From positions 248,001-312,000 of the forward strand of contig DDFK01000002.1 of the NCBI GenBank assembly GCA_002337145.1: a stretch of DNA of 64,000 bases, read 5' to 3'. Within the stretch, counting starts at the first letter, position 1. Every line of letters begins with the position of its first letter. The stretch comes from Chitinophagaceae bacterium UBA1930 (lineage in GTDB: Bacteria > Bacteroidota > Bacteroidia > Chitinophagales > Chitinophagaceae). A program made the translations under genes and the position numbers. This document shows positions 49,503 to 58,868 of this stretch, in pieces. The notes under the pieces are model-generated. The model was not told the origin of the DNA and made no database searches. It worked only from the letters and a program-made list of their open reading frames with translations.

Positions 49503-50597
49503 CTATGTAAGCGTTTCAAGAAAGGCAGTCACATTTTTCAGATGAACGGGTATGGTGAAATTTGCCTCATAAGTACTTCTTGCTTTGGCAGACATTTCGT
49601 TTCTTTTAGAGGGGTCTTTTGTCAACGCAATAATTTGCTGGGCCAATGCATGATAATCCTGTGTCGGGAAAAGCAGTCCATTTTCTCTATGTTGTATCAT
49701 TTCGGGAATGCCGCCTGCATTGCTGCCAATTACAGGTGTAGCAGTTGTAAAAGACTCAAGCACTACCGTATTCAAATTGTCAACCTTGCTGGGCACAATC
49801 ATGGCAAAATGTGATGCTAAATAGGAAAGCACTTTGTCATACTTGATGTGGCCAATTTCATTAATTGCATTTGCAATGCCTAATTGCTCAATCATTTCTT
49901 TTTGCTGCACAGTTAGTTTGCCACCAGCAATATTGAATTTGATGTTGGCATTCTCCTTCTTCACAATAGCAATTGCCTGTAACAGTACATCAATGCCTTT
50001 GCATGCATCGTACCTGCCAAGAAAACCAAATACAAGTTCCCCATTATTGTTATTCCTGATGTTCGTATCGGCCAATCCATTGTATATCCTGTGCACATGG
50101 CTTTCTTTCCTGTGATAATATTCTACCACTTCTTTTTTGGTATAGTTAGAAACGATAACTGTATATCCTCCTAATTGATAAATTAATTTTTTACGGAACC
50201 GGCTTAAATAAAAACTGATACGTGAGCCTTTAAAGTCCAGATCAATCGCTTCTTTTACCGTATGGTACCAGCCTATCCTGTATTTGATTTGCAACAGGAA
50301 GCAAGCTATGGTCATGATATTGTAAGAACCAAAATGGCTAATCACAAAATCCGGTTTAAATTTCTTTAATAGCCTGTAACAAAAAACAAAATCCTTGATG
50401 CTTCTAGGCCTTTTATTTGGCCATTGATAAATGGTTAAGTTCTGATTGATGATAAGCGGCGAACTTGCCGGTAATCTTGATTGCGAAATAAAAACCACTT
50501 CATTTTTTTCAGACAAGGTCTCTGCAAGTTTTACAGACTGTGTATTGAAGCTGGTTTCGCTCCAATTATGTGCTATCACAATTTTTTTCCCTTGCAT
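49503..50597 (-). CDS. Glycosyltransferase family 4 protein
   Basis: The 364-residue protein is a GT-B glycosyltransferase. The N-terminal half starts KIVIAHNWSETSFNTQSVKLAETL; the C-terminal half has FGFLGRYDACKGIDVLLQAIAI and VPSKVDNLNTVVLESFTTATPVI followed by GSNAGGIPEMI, the classical GT4 donor-binding motif with the conserved glutamate. It likely adds a sugar to a surface polysaccharide or lipid. No other polysaccharide genes are adjacent, although a polytopic membrane protein of possible polymerase type is encoded at 53056. Exact donor and acceptor are unknown. Confidence 0.85.
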   Translation of the reverse strand: MQGKKIVIAHNWSETSFNTQSVKLAETLSEKNEVVFISQSRLPASSPLIINQNLTIYQWPNKRPRSIKDFVFCYRLLKKFKPDFVISHFGSYNIMTIACFLLQIKYRIGWYHTVKEAIDLDFKGSRISFYLSRFRKKLIYQLGGYTVIVSNYTKKEVVEYYHRKESHVHRIYNGLADTNIRNNNNGELVFGFLGRYDACKGIDVLLQAIAIVKKENANIKFNIAGGKLTVQQKEMIEQLGIANAINEIGHIKYDKVLSYLASHFAMIVPSKVDNLNTVVLESFTTATPVIGSNAGGIPEMIQHRENGLLFPTQDYHALAQQIIALTKDPSKRNEMSAKARSTYEANFTIPVHLKNVTAFLETLT

Positions 50598-50681
50598 ATA
50601 ATATCAAACAATAAATGCCATTGAGGCATGGATTAATTTAAAACGAACTTACTGTATTAAAAATTACTGCACACAATAAAA

Positions 50682-50710
50682 AGCCTCGTTTTCGAATAGA
50701 AAACGAGGCT
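50682..50710 (-). terminator. Terminator of glnN
   Basis: AGCCTCGTTTTC (50682-50693), loop GAATA, then GAAAACGAGGCT (50699-50710). On the minus strand a TTTTTATTG tract follows. Confidence 0.85.
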
Positions 50711-50737
50711 GGTGGTTCATGGTAGCTAAAAAGAGAA

Positions 50738-52930
50738 TTATCTTAAAAACAACATTTCACGGTATTTAGGCAAACTCCAATCATCATCGTTCACCAAGTG
50801 CTCCAATTTGTCTACATGGTAACGGATCTCATCAAAGTAGGTCTCTTTTACCTGACTGCAATAAGCAATGGCCCTTGTACGGGTATTGTCAATTGCGTTT
50901 GCAACTTTTCTTGCTTCTACCAGGGCTTTTACTTTTTCGTAAATCACTTGTATATGCGTACTTACCTCTTTCAAAATTGCCAGTTGGCTTGCATAGGAAG
51001 TTTCAGGAAGGCCTGCTGCTTTTAGGCCATTGATGTTTGTCAGCAATTCGTTCTGGTATTTTACAGCAGTAGGAATAATATGGTTGATGGCCAAATCGCC
51101 CATGATCCTTGCTTCAATCTGAACTTTTTTCAGGTATTTTTCCAATTCAATTTCGTGCCTTGCTTCAAGTTCAGTATGTGTGTACACTTTGTTGCCTTCA
51201 AATAATTTCTTGGCCTTTTCCGTAATCATTGCATCCAATGCAAGTGGCGTAGTAGGTACATTTGGCAAGCCACGGCGTTCAGCCTCATGGTGCCATTCTT
51301 CGCTATAGCCATCACCTTCGAACAATACTTTTTTGCTTTCCTTGATATACTTCTGCAAGGTTTGCATAATGGCAACTTCTTTCTTCTCTCCTTTCTCGAT
51401 CAAGGCATCAACCTCCACTTTAAAATTCTTCAAGGTTTCTGCCATAATGGTATTCAGAACAGTCATGGCGTTGGCACAGTTTGCACCTGAGCCTACTGCA
51501 CGGAACTCAAACTTGTTTCCCGTAAATGCAAATGGAGAAGTCCTGTTCCTGTCTGTATTGTCAAGCAATAACTCAGGAATGCTTTTATGGATGTCCAGTT
51601 TTAATATGGCTTCATCTTGTTCGTCAAACTTATCGCTTACACGTGTTTCAATTTCGTCCAGCACTTTTGCCAGGTATTGGCCACAAAAAACAGAGATGAT
51701 TGCAGGCGGGGCTTCGTTTGCACCTAAGCGGTGGTCGTTGCCAGCGCTGGCAATGGATGCCCTTAGCAAATCGGCATAATCATGAACGGCCTTGATGGTG
51801 TTAACGAAGAACGTCAGGAACATCAGGTTCGTTTTTGGCGTTTTGCCCGGTGCCAATAGGTTTACACCTGTATCAGTTGATAGGCTCCAGTTATTGTGCT
51901 TGCCGCTACCATTGATACCGGCAAATGGTTTTTCGTGAATCAATACACGAAGGTTGTGGCGGCGGGCAACCCTGTCCATCACATCCATTAAGAGGGTATT
52001 GTGGTCCACTGCAATGCTCACTTCCTCAAAAATAGGGGCACACTCAAACTGGGCAGGTGCAACCTCATTATGGCGTGTGCGTAAAGGAATACCCAACTTA
52101 TACGATTCGGTTTCAAAATCCCTCATGAAAGCATAGGTCCTTTCGGGGATTGAACCGAAATAATGGTCTTCCAATTGTTGACCTTTTGCAGGCGAAGCAC
52201 CAAATACGGTACGGCCGCATTGTACAAGGTCTGGACGTGCATTAGCCAATCCTTCGTCAATGATGAAATACTCTTGTTCCCAACCTAAGGTAGCAGTAAC
52301 TTTCGTTACGTTTTTATCAAAATAGTTGCATACTTCAACAGCACTTTTATTCAACGATTCCAAAGCTTTCAATAAAGGGGCTTTGTAGTCGAGCGATTCG
52401 CCGGTATAAGAAATGAAAATAGTAGGTATGCATAGGGTTTTGCCCTGACCAATTTCCATAATAAATGCAGGGGAAGAGGGGTCCCAGGCAGTATAACCAC
52501 GGGCCTCAAATGTGGCACGCAAACCACCATTTGGAAAAGAAGATGCATCTGGTTCCTGTTGAACCAAAGCAGCACCGTCAAATTCTTCAATAGCTGTACC
52601 GTCACCTTTTAAGGTAAAGAAAGAATCATGCTTTTCGGCTGTTGTACCAGTAAGTGGCTGGAACCAGTGCGTAAAGTGCGTAACACCTTTGCTTTCTGCC
52701 CAGGCCCTGATGCCGTTGGCAACCTGGCTGGCAATGGCACGGTCAATTTTTTTGCCGCCTTTGATGCTTGCAGACAGGCTTTTATAAGCCTCGTCGCTCA
52801 AATATTCACGGGCCGTTTTAAGGGTAAATACGTTTTCGCCAAAAATGGCTGTAATTTTTGCTGAACCAGTTTCTTTTACCTCAGCATTTGAAGTAGACAA
52901 ACTGCTAATTGCGGAGAAGCGAAGTGACAT
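50738..52930 (-). CDS. glnN: Glutamine synthetase type III
   Basis: The 730-residue protein matches type III glutamine synthetase, about 60 percent longer than type I. The N-terminal FGENVFTLKTAREYLSDEAYKSL and the catalytic blocks (LGWEQEYFIIDEGL, RHNEVAPAQFECAPIFEEV with NGSGKHNNWSLSTD and NEAPPAIISVFCGQYL) are those of GSIII, which is common in Bacteroidota. It makes glutamine from glutamate, ammonia and ATP as a dodecamer. No regulatory gene lies nearby. A strong terminator closes the gene, which stands alone. Confidence 0.95.
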   Translation of the reverse strand: MSLRFSAISSLSTSNAEVKETGSAKITAIFGENVFTLKTAREYLSDEAYKSLSASIKGGKKIDRAIASQVANGIRAWAESKGVTHFTHWFQPLTGTTAEKHDSFFTLKGDGTAIEEFDGAALVQQEPDASSFPNGGLRATFEARGYTAWDPSSPAFIMEIGQGKTLCIPTIFISYTGESLDYKAPLLKALESLNKSAVEVCNYFDKNVTKVTATLGWEQEYFIIDEGLANARPDLVQCGRTVFGASPAKGQQLEDHYFGSIPERTYAFMRDFETESYKLGIPLRTRHNEVAPAQFECAPIFEEVSIAVDHNTLLMDVMDRVARRHNLRVLIHEKPFAGINGSGKHNNWSLSTDTGVNLLAPGKTPKTNLMFLTFFVNTIKAVHDYADLLRASIASAGNDHRLGANEAPPAIISVFCGQYLAKVLDEIETRVSDKFDEQDEAILKLDIHKSIPELLLDNTDRNRTSPFAFTGNKFEFRAVGSGANCANAMTVLNTIMAETLKNFKVEVDALIEKGEKKEVAIMQTLQKYIKESKKVLFEGDGYSEEWHHEAERRGLPNVPTTPLALDAMITEKAKKLFEGNKVYTHTELEARHEIELEKYLKKVQIEARIMGDLAINHIIPTAVKYQNELLTNINGLKAAGLPETSYASQLAILKEVSTHIQVIYEKVKALVEARKVANAIDNTRTRAIAYCSQVKETYFDEIRYHVDKLEHLVNDDDWSLPKYREMLFLR

Positions 52931-53055
52931 ATTTTATCGGTTTAGGAAACAAATATGTGCCAAAATGATGAAAAAGACAACAAAAAATTTAATAATTGTT
53001 TAAATTTTGGAAATATTCCTCGATTATAATAAATATATATTAAAATATAATTTGT

Positions 53056-54303
53056 TTACTGCTTTTTAAAGAAAGATAATTTTTTGAAATCCAACAGACA
53101 TATTAAAGGGCCCGCAACAAAAGGAATAATTAGGCTCCTGTATCGTACAATTGCCCCAGAAAATGTAATGGTATAACCTGCAATCATTAATACTGTAATG
53201 GCGAAAAACAAACAGGCATAAACTGGTGCGGTTACTTTAAGCCCCCTTTTCCTGAATACAATACATGCCATTGTGAGGATACTGAGAAAAATGATTTCTG
53301 CAATAGCTGGCAGGTAGCTTTTGTTTTTTATTTCTGAAATATGCGGCCGGAACATTGCCATATCGATGGCAGAAGGCAGGTAGGACGAAAAACTGCGAAC
53401 AGAAGGTTCCAGTTTTTTTAGGGCAACGCTGCTGCCGCCATTCAGTTGCATAAATTCCTGTTGCTTGGTCACCATGTATTGTGGCATATTAAACGGTAGG
53501 TCCAGTTGGCCAGAAACAAAAAAAAGTGCAATTCCAATAAGGTAAACAATGACAAAAGGCTTCCAAGAGTTATGATGCCTGTGGGATAGGTACCAACAAA
53601 ACAGCACTGCCACTAAGCATAGGGAAATATAATTTCGAAGTGAGAATGCCAGCAATACACATAATAAAACGATAACTGCTCTTTTAATGGTAAAACCCCG
53701 TTCTAACAATAGATAAAAATACCAGAAGCTCAGCCCCAATGCAGAAAAAATCAGCCCGTCCTTATGTATGCCACTGCACCAAAATAAGAAAGAAGGCATA
53801 CCGGCAATGGCAATAATCAAAAGCCATTTATTAACAGTAAACAGGCTACTTAACAAACGATAAAATGCAATAATGCCAAACAGGAAAAGGAAATTGAACA
53901 ACACGATATTGGCATAATAGTTCTTGTTGGTAAAAACATTGCAAATGGCAAGCAACTTTATAATCACATTGCTTTTTAAATCGTTCCAATACGAATTCTC
54001 GCCAATAAATAAATTGCCCGGCCTATTGTAACCGTAGGAGAAAATATCTTTTGCAAAAGCAATGGGGTCCTTTAACAGCCAGTCGGTTTCGGGTAGGCTC
54101 AGTGCAAAAAAGCGAAAAGTGTCGCTATTGGTTTTATAGCTAGGCAGCGAATAAAAATAGGCATAAGCCAGTCCTGCAAGCACTTTCACTGCAAACAAAC
54201 CAATCAAGGCCCATTTACTTAAACCGCATTCCCTAAAAAAACGGATGCGTGTAACGATGAAAGAAAAAAACAAAAAATAGAATATGAAAATTGCTATTGA
54301 CAA
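53056..54303 (-). CDS. Hypothetical polytopic membrane protein
   Basis: The 415-residue product has about nine hydrophobic segments. The start is probably a TTG at 54303, since no ATG lies in frame near it and a stop precedes it. Motifs include NSDTFRFFALSLP near residue 58 (an aspartate at the start of a periplasmic loop) and KDGLIFSALGLSFWYFYLLLERG. The overall pattern resembles EpsG-like or O-antigen polymerase-like proteins, but I cannot confirm a family. It is followed by glnN at a distance of about 125 bases and diverges from purL. Confidence 0.6.
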   Translation of the reverse strand: MSIAIFIFYFLFFSFIVTRIRFFRECGLSKWALIGLFAVKVLAGLAYAYFYSLPSYKTNSDTFRFFALSLPETDWLLKDPIAFAKDIFSYGYNRPGNLFIGENSYWNDLKSNVIIKLLAICNVFTNKNYYANIVLFNFLFLFGIIAFYRLLSSLFTVNKWLLIIAIAGMPSFLFWCSGIHKDGLIFSALGLSFWYFYLLLERGFTIKRAVIVLLCVLLAFSLRNYISLCLVAVLFCWYLSHRHHNSWKPFVIVYLIGIALFFVSGQLDLPFNMPQYMVTKQQEFMQLNGGSSVALKKLEPSVRSFSSYLPSAIDMAMFRPHISEIKNKSYLPAIAEIIFLSILTMACIVFRKRGLKVTAPVYACLFFAITVLMIAGYTITFSGAIVRYRSLIIPFVAGPLICLLDFKKLSFFKKQ

Positions 54304-54446
54304 TGCCCGTTTTTTATCAGTTTACAAAAGTCAGGAAACATAGTAGATGGCTGCATCTTCCTAATGGCTTGGCCCCTTTACCCTTGTAAAAATATCCCAA
54401 TAACCTATACCAATACATGGTTTGATATTCTTTGTAAAACTTCAAC

Positions 54447-54476
54447 TTGTGGCCTAACTATGGTTTCTTACATTTG
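54447..54476 (+). promoter_or_regulatory. Promoter of purL
   Basis: TTG (54447-54449), 19 bases, TACATTTG (54469-54476), an exact Bacteroidota promoter. The transcript would have a leader of about 80 bases before the ATG at 54563. Confidence 0.65.
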
Positions 54477-54562
54477 CGGCAACAAGCAGTTCATAGGTCA
54501 TGGATATATAGTTCATGACGCTAACTATGAACCATTACCTATCAACCACATGCCATCTTACA

Positions 54563-56785
54563 ATGGAAATTACCGCAAAAACCGCACAGCAGCTCCGTTT
54601 AACGGAAGAGGAATTTGAATTGATAAAACAGAAACTCGGCCGTACCCCCAACTTTACCGAGCTATGTACTTTCAGTGCCATGTGGAGCGAGCACTGCAGT
54701 TACAAGAACTCCATTAAATGGCTGAAAACATTGCCACGGGACGGCGGCAGGATGCTTGTGGCGGCAGGAGAAGAGAATGCGGGCCTGATGGATATGGGCG
54801 ACGGATTCGGTGTGGTATTCAAAATAGAAAGTCATAACCACCCTTCGGCACTGGAACCCTTTCAAGGGGCCGCAACAGGTGTGGGTGGCATACAACGCGA
54901 TATTTTTACAATGGGTGCAAGGCCAATCGCTTCTTTGAACAGTCTTCGCTTTGGTAATTTAAAAGATAAAAAAACACAACATCTTTTACGTGGTGTGGTG
55001 CATGGCATAGGCCATTACGGCAACTGCTTTGGTGTGCCTACTGTTGGTGGCGAAGTGTATTTTGAAGACTGCTACCATACCAACCCTTTGGTAAATGCCA
55101 TGAGCGTTGGCATCATGAAGGCCGATAAAATGATCAGTGCAACTGCAGCTGGCATCGGCAACCCTGTTTTTTTTGTAGGTAGTGCCACAGGTAAAGATGG
55201 TATTGGCGGTGCAAGTTTTGCCAGTGCCGATATTACCAGCGAAAGTGTGCAGGAGCTGCCCGCAGTACAGGTGGGCGATCCATTCCAGGAGAAAAAATTA
55301 TTGGAAGCATGCCTGGAACTGATAGATACAGATGCCATTGTGGGTATGCAGGATATGGGTGCGGCAGGCATTATTTGCAGCACAGCCGAAATGAGCGCCA
55401 AAGGCAAAGTAGGTATGCGTATTGACCTGGACAAAGTACCTACCCGCCAAAAAGATATGAAGGCATGGGAACTTTTGCTAAGCGAAAGCCAGGAGCGTAT
55501 GTTGATTGTAGTGGAGAAAGGCAAGGAAAAACAGGTGCTGGATATTTTTGATAAATGGGATCTCTCTGCCAGCAATATTGGTGAAGTAACGGATGACGGG
55601 CAGCTCAGGTTTTATATGCATGGCGTACTCGAAGCAGAAGTGCCAGCTTACGAACTGGTACTTGGTGGCGGTGCACCGCAATACACAAGGGAATACAGCG
55701 AGCCCAAATACTTCGAAAAAATCAATGCTTTCAATATAGCCGCCATTGCAGATGCAACCGATGTAAAAGCAGTGGCGGAACAACTGATTCAGGTACCAAA
55801 CATAGCAAGCAAACGCTGGGTGTACACACAGTACGATAGCATGGTAGGTGCTGCCAATACAAGTACCAATGCACCAAGCGATGCAGCCATTATTCTTGCA
55901 AAAGGAACAGGCAAGGCACTAGCCATAACAGTTGACTGCAATAGTAAATATGTATTTGCCAATCCTTACGTAGGCGGTATGATTGCCGTGGCAGAAGCGG
56001 CACGTAACATTGTTTGTAGCGGCGGCGAACCCATTGGCGTAACCAATTGCTTAAACTTTGGCAACCCTTACGACCCCGAAGTGTATTACCAGTTTGTGAA
56101 GGCAGTAACGGGTATGGGCGATGCTTGTAAAAAATTCAACACACCTGTTACTGGTGGCAACGTAAGCTTTTACAACCAAGGGCCCGATGGTGCAGTCTAC
56201 CCCACGCCAACCATTGGCATGGTAGGTGTGCTGGACGATTTTGATAACAGGATGACATTGAATTATAAAAAGGAAGGTGATTGTATTTACTTAATTGGCA
56301 ACTGGAAAAATGACATTGCTTCAAGCGAGTACCTACACAAATTAAAAGGCGTTGAATTTTCGCCAGCACCTGCTTTTGATTTGGATGAGGAATACCATTT
56401 GCAACAGGTGATTGCAGGGTTAATTGCCAACAAAGATGTACAGAGTGCACATGATATAAGTGAAGGGGGCTTGATTGTGACACTTCTTGAAAAAGGGTTC
56501 AATAAAAACTTGGGCTTTGATGTGGAAGGAGTGCAGGAAACTTCAAGTGGGGAGCGTATCCGGAAGGATTCGTTTTGGTTTGGCGAAAGCCAAAGCCGTG
56601 TCGTGGTATCCGTATCTGAAGAACAAATGGCCAACTTCTTAAGGTATATTGAAAAAAGCGAAATAATGGTATTGAAGCTAGGTACGGTAACTACTGGCGA
56701 AATAAGGGTGAACGGCGAAAACTGGGGCAGCATTGCCGATTGGAAACACAAGTACGATACCGCTATTGAAAAAATATTGAATTAA
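54563..56785 (+). CDS. purL: Phosphoribosylformylglycinamidine synthase subunit PurL (short form)
   Basis: The ATG at 54563 gives 740 residues starting MEITAKTAQQLRLTEEEF; an upstream in-frame ATG lies inside the leader. The family blocks are intact: MWSEHCSYKNSI, FKIESHNHPSALEPFQGAA, DMGAAGIICSTAEMS, TVDCNSKYVFANPYVGG. This is the small PurL that works with separate PurQ and PurS subunits. purQ is 9 kb upstream; purS was not found. It catalyses ATP-dependent amidation of FGAR. The hldD gene begins seven bases after its stop and is presumably cotranscribed. Confidence 0.95.
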   Translation: MEITAKTAQQLRLTEEEFELIKQKLGRTPNFTELCTFSAMWSEHCSYKNSIKWLKTLPRDGGRMLVAAGEENAGLMDMGDGFGVVFKIESHNHPSALEPFQGAATGVGGIQRDIFTMGARPIASLNSLRFGNLKDKKTQHLLRGVVHGIGHYGNCFGVPTVGGEVYFEDCYHTNPLVNAMSVGIMKADKMISATAAGIGNPVFFVGSATGKDGIGGASFASADITSESVQELPAVQVGDPFQEKKLLEACLELIDTDAIVGMQDMGAAGIICSTAEMSAKGKVGMRIDLDKVPTRQKDMKAWELLLSESQERMLIVVEKGKEKQVLDIFDKWDLSASNIGEVTDDGQLRFYMHGVLEAEVPAYELVLGGGAPQYTREYSEPKYFEKINAFNIAAIADATDVKAVAEQLIQVPNIASKRWVYTQYDSMVGAANTSTNAPSDAAIILAKGTGKALAITVDCNSKYVFANPYVGGMIAVAEAARNIVCSGGEPIGVTNCLNFGNPYDPEVYYQFVKAVTGMGDACKKFNTPVTGGNVSFYNQGPDGAVYPTPTIGMVGVLDDFDNRMTLNYKKEGDCIYLIGNWKNDIASSEYLHKLKGVEFSPAPAFDLDEEYHLQQVIAGLIANKDVQSAHDISEGGLIVTLLEKGFNKNLGFDVEGVQETSSGERIRKDSFWFGESQSRVVVSVSEEQMANFLRYIEKSEIMVLKLGTVTTGEIRVNGENWGSIADWKHKYDTAIEKILN

Positions 56786-56791
56786 TTAGCA

Positions 56792-57811
56792 ATGGACAGA
56801 ACTGCAACAATAATTGTTACTGGGGCAGCAGGCTTTGTGGGCTCCTGCATGGTGCAGTACCTTAACGACAAAGGCTATGAGAACCTTGTTCTCGTAGACG
56901 ATTTTGGCGTGGAAGAAAAAAGGAAGAACTGGGAAAACAAAAAATACACCCAGCTAGTGGAACGCCATTATTTAATGGACTGGCTTTCGGAACAGCAGCC
57001 CAAAATTGACTGCGTCATACATCTTGGTGCAAGAACGGACACTACCGAGTTCAACTATGAAGTTCATCGAGAACTCAACTACAATTATTCCCTGCATGTT
57101 TGGAAATATTGCGTGCAGAACAATGTGCCGTTGATCTATGCATCTTCTGCCGCAACCTATGGCGATGGTGCATTGGGCTACGATGACAACCATAAAGTAA
57201 TAGAAAAACTACAGCCCTTAAACCCTTATGGCGTAAGCAAAAACGAATTCGATAAATGGGCTGTGAAGCAACCATTTCAGCCGCCATTTTGGGCAGGACT
57301 GAAGTTCTTTAACGTGTACGGACCGAACGAGTACCATAAAGGACGCATGGCAAGTGTTATATGGCATTCATTCAACCAGATAAAAAAAGACGGCCTGGTA
57401 AAGCTTTTCAAGAGTCATAAGGAAGGCTTTGAGGATGGTAAACAGTTGCGTGATTTCATTTATGTGAAAGATGTGGTGAAAGTGATTTTCTGGCTCATGG
57501 AAAAAACACTCAACGCTAAAGGTGCAACAGCAGAAACAGGGCAGCAGCTTGAATCCGGGTTATATAACCTCGGTACCGGTACCGCAAGAACGTTTGATGA
57601 CCTTGTAAAAGCAACCTATGCAGGTTTGGACATGCAGCCTAACATACAGTACATTGACATGCCGTTGGACATACGCGACAAGTACCAATACTTTACAGAA
57701 GCCAACATGCAAAAGCTGCAGAGCATTGGTTACAACGAACCCTTCTATTCGTTGGAAGAAGGTGTTGGCGATTATGTTAGGCATTATTTAAAAGACCTGA
57801 AGATTTTCTAA
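56792..57811 (+). CDS. hldD: ADP-glyceromanno-heptose 6-epimerase (RfaD/HldD-like)
   Basis: The 339-residue SDR protein has the Rossmann motif IIVTGAAGFVGSCMVQYL, HLGARTDTTEFNYEVHRELN, SSAATYGDG, and the catalytic YGVSKNEFD with a tyrosine and lysine. The pattern FFNVYGPNEYHKGRMASVIWH is characteristic of ADP-L-glycero-D-manno-heptose 6-epimerases used in lipopolysaccharide core synthesis. Length is slightly above the enteric enzyme (310). It closely follows purL and shares its transcript, an arrangement without obvious functional link. A terminator follows directly. Confidence 0.9.
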   Translation: MDRTATIIVTGAAGFVGSCMVQYLNDKGYENLVLVDDFGVEEKRKNWENKKYTQLVERHYLMDWLSEQQPKIDCVIHLGARTDTTEFNYEVHRELNYNYSLHVWKYCVQNNVPLIYASSAATYGDGALGYDDNHKVIEKLQPLNPYGVSKNEFDKWAVKQPFQPPFWAGLKFFNVYGPNEYHKGRMASVIWHSFNQIKKDGLVKLFKSHKEGFEDGKQLRDFIYVKDVVKVIFWLMEKTLNAKGATAETGQQLESGLYNLGTGTARTFDDLVKATYAGLDMQPNIQYIDMPLDIRDKYQYFTEANMQKLQSIGYNEPFYSLEEGVGDYVRHYLKDLKIF

Positions 57812-57816
57812 AATTC

Positions 57817-57840
57817 AAGCGAAGCATACATGCTTCGCTT
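57817..57840 (+). terminator. Terminator of hldD
   Basis: AAGCGAAGCA (57817-57826), loop TACA, TGCTTCGCTT (57831-57840), running into TTTTA. Confidence 0.8.
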
Positions 57841-57876
57841 TTTTATTTTACTTTCATCGCAAAGCAACCGATTTTT

Positions 57877-58677
57877 ATGAGCAAGAAAATAGCCATCATT
57901 GGTGGTGGCAACCTGGGCACGGCAATTGCCGAAGGGCTGATCAGTAGTGCATTTGTTGAACCGCAACACATCATGATCACCAAGCGTAACATTGCCACGC
58001 TGCAATCGCTAAAAGACAAAGGGGCACAAGTAAGCAACAGCAATACAGAAGCAGTACAGTTTGCAGACTATATCATACTTGCTGTAAAGCCCTTTCAGAT
58101 AAAAGAAGTGTTGGAGCAGATAAAACCATTGCTCAACAAAACACAACATGTATTGGTTAGTGTGGTTACAGGTGTTTGGGTAAAAGACATGCAGGATGTG
58201 CTGGGCAACGACTTTGCCATCTTCCGTGCCATGCCCAATACCGCCATTGCCATACAGCAAAGCATGACCTGCATTTCGGCCGACAATGCATCCAACGAAC
58301 AAATAGGTTTTGTGACCAACTTGTTCAACCAGCTAGGCAAAACTGTTTTTATTGAAGAAAAACTGATGGATGCAGCAACCGTGTTGGCTGCGTGTGGCAC
58401 GGCATACGCTATGCGTTATATACGTGCCAATATACAGGGCGGTATAGAAATTGGTTTCAGTGCAGCAACGGCATCGCTGATTGCGGCACAGACCGTAAAG
58501 GGTGCAGCCGAACTGTTGCTTCAACGCAACACGCATCCCGAACAGGAAATTGACAAGGTAACAACACCCAAAGGCTGCACCATTGCGGGTTTAAACGAAA
58601 TGGAACACCAAGGTTTCAGTTCCTCGTTGATACGTGGTATTGTTACCAGCTATAAAAAAATTGTGAACGATATGTAG
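57877..58677 (+). CDS. proC: Pyrroline-5-carboxylate reductase
   Basis: The 266-residue protein starts MSKKIAIIGGGNLGTAIAEGL, a dinucleotide-binding fold. It has ILAVKPFQIKEVLEQI, FRAMPNTAIAIQQSMT, and the C-terminal TTPKGCTIAGLNEMEHQGF, all diagnostic for ProC. It reduces P5C to proline with NADPH. Length is normal. It follows the hldD terminator and ends next to a long inverted repeat, converging with radC. Confidence 0.95.
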   Translation: MSKKIAIIGGGNLGTAIAEGLISSAFVEPQHIMITKRNIATLQSLKDKGAQVSNSNTEAVQFADYIILAVKPFQIKEVLEQIKPLLNKTQHVLVSVVTGVWVKDMQDVLGNDFAIFRAMPNTAIAIQQSMTCISADNASNEQIGFVTNLFNQLGKTVFIEEKLMDAATVLAACGTAYAMRYIRANIQGGIEIGFSAATASLIAAQTVKGAAELLLQRNTHPEQEIDKVTTPKGCTIAGLNEMEHQGFSSSLIRGIVTSYKKIVNDM

Positions 58678-58694
58678 ATGGGGTGTTCATGTAC

Positions 58695-58867
58695 TTGGCA
58701 ACTGTGCATGACCCGCCTTTGGTGGCGTCGCACCCATCAACAAAAGCAAATAGCCGAACTTTTACAGTTCGGCTATTTGCTTTCTACGACTTTACAAAGT
58801 CCGGTACTATTCAATAGCTCATGGGTGCGACGCCACGAACGCTTCATGCATGTGCCACAGTTGGCAA
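58695..58867. repeat. Long nested inverted repeat filling the proC-radC gap
   Basis: Outer arms: TTGGCAACTGTG (58695-58706) against CACAGTTGGCAA (58856-58867), 11 of 12; then a CATGA/TCATG match; then perfect 16-bp arms GTGGCGTCGCACCCAT (58722-58737) and its complement (58821-58836). A separate terminator hairpin sits in the centre. The core GGCGTCGCAC recurs at about 25151-25160 in another intergenic gap. Confidence 0.65.
58743..58783. terminator. Terminator between proC and radC
   Basis: AAAGCAAATAGCCGAACT (58743-58760), loop TTTAC, exact complement (58766-58783): an 18-bp perfect stem. The T-runs are short on both strands, so it may act on either gene. Confidence 0.7.
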
Positions 58868-58868
58868 C

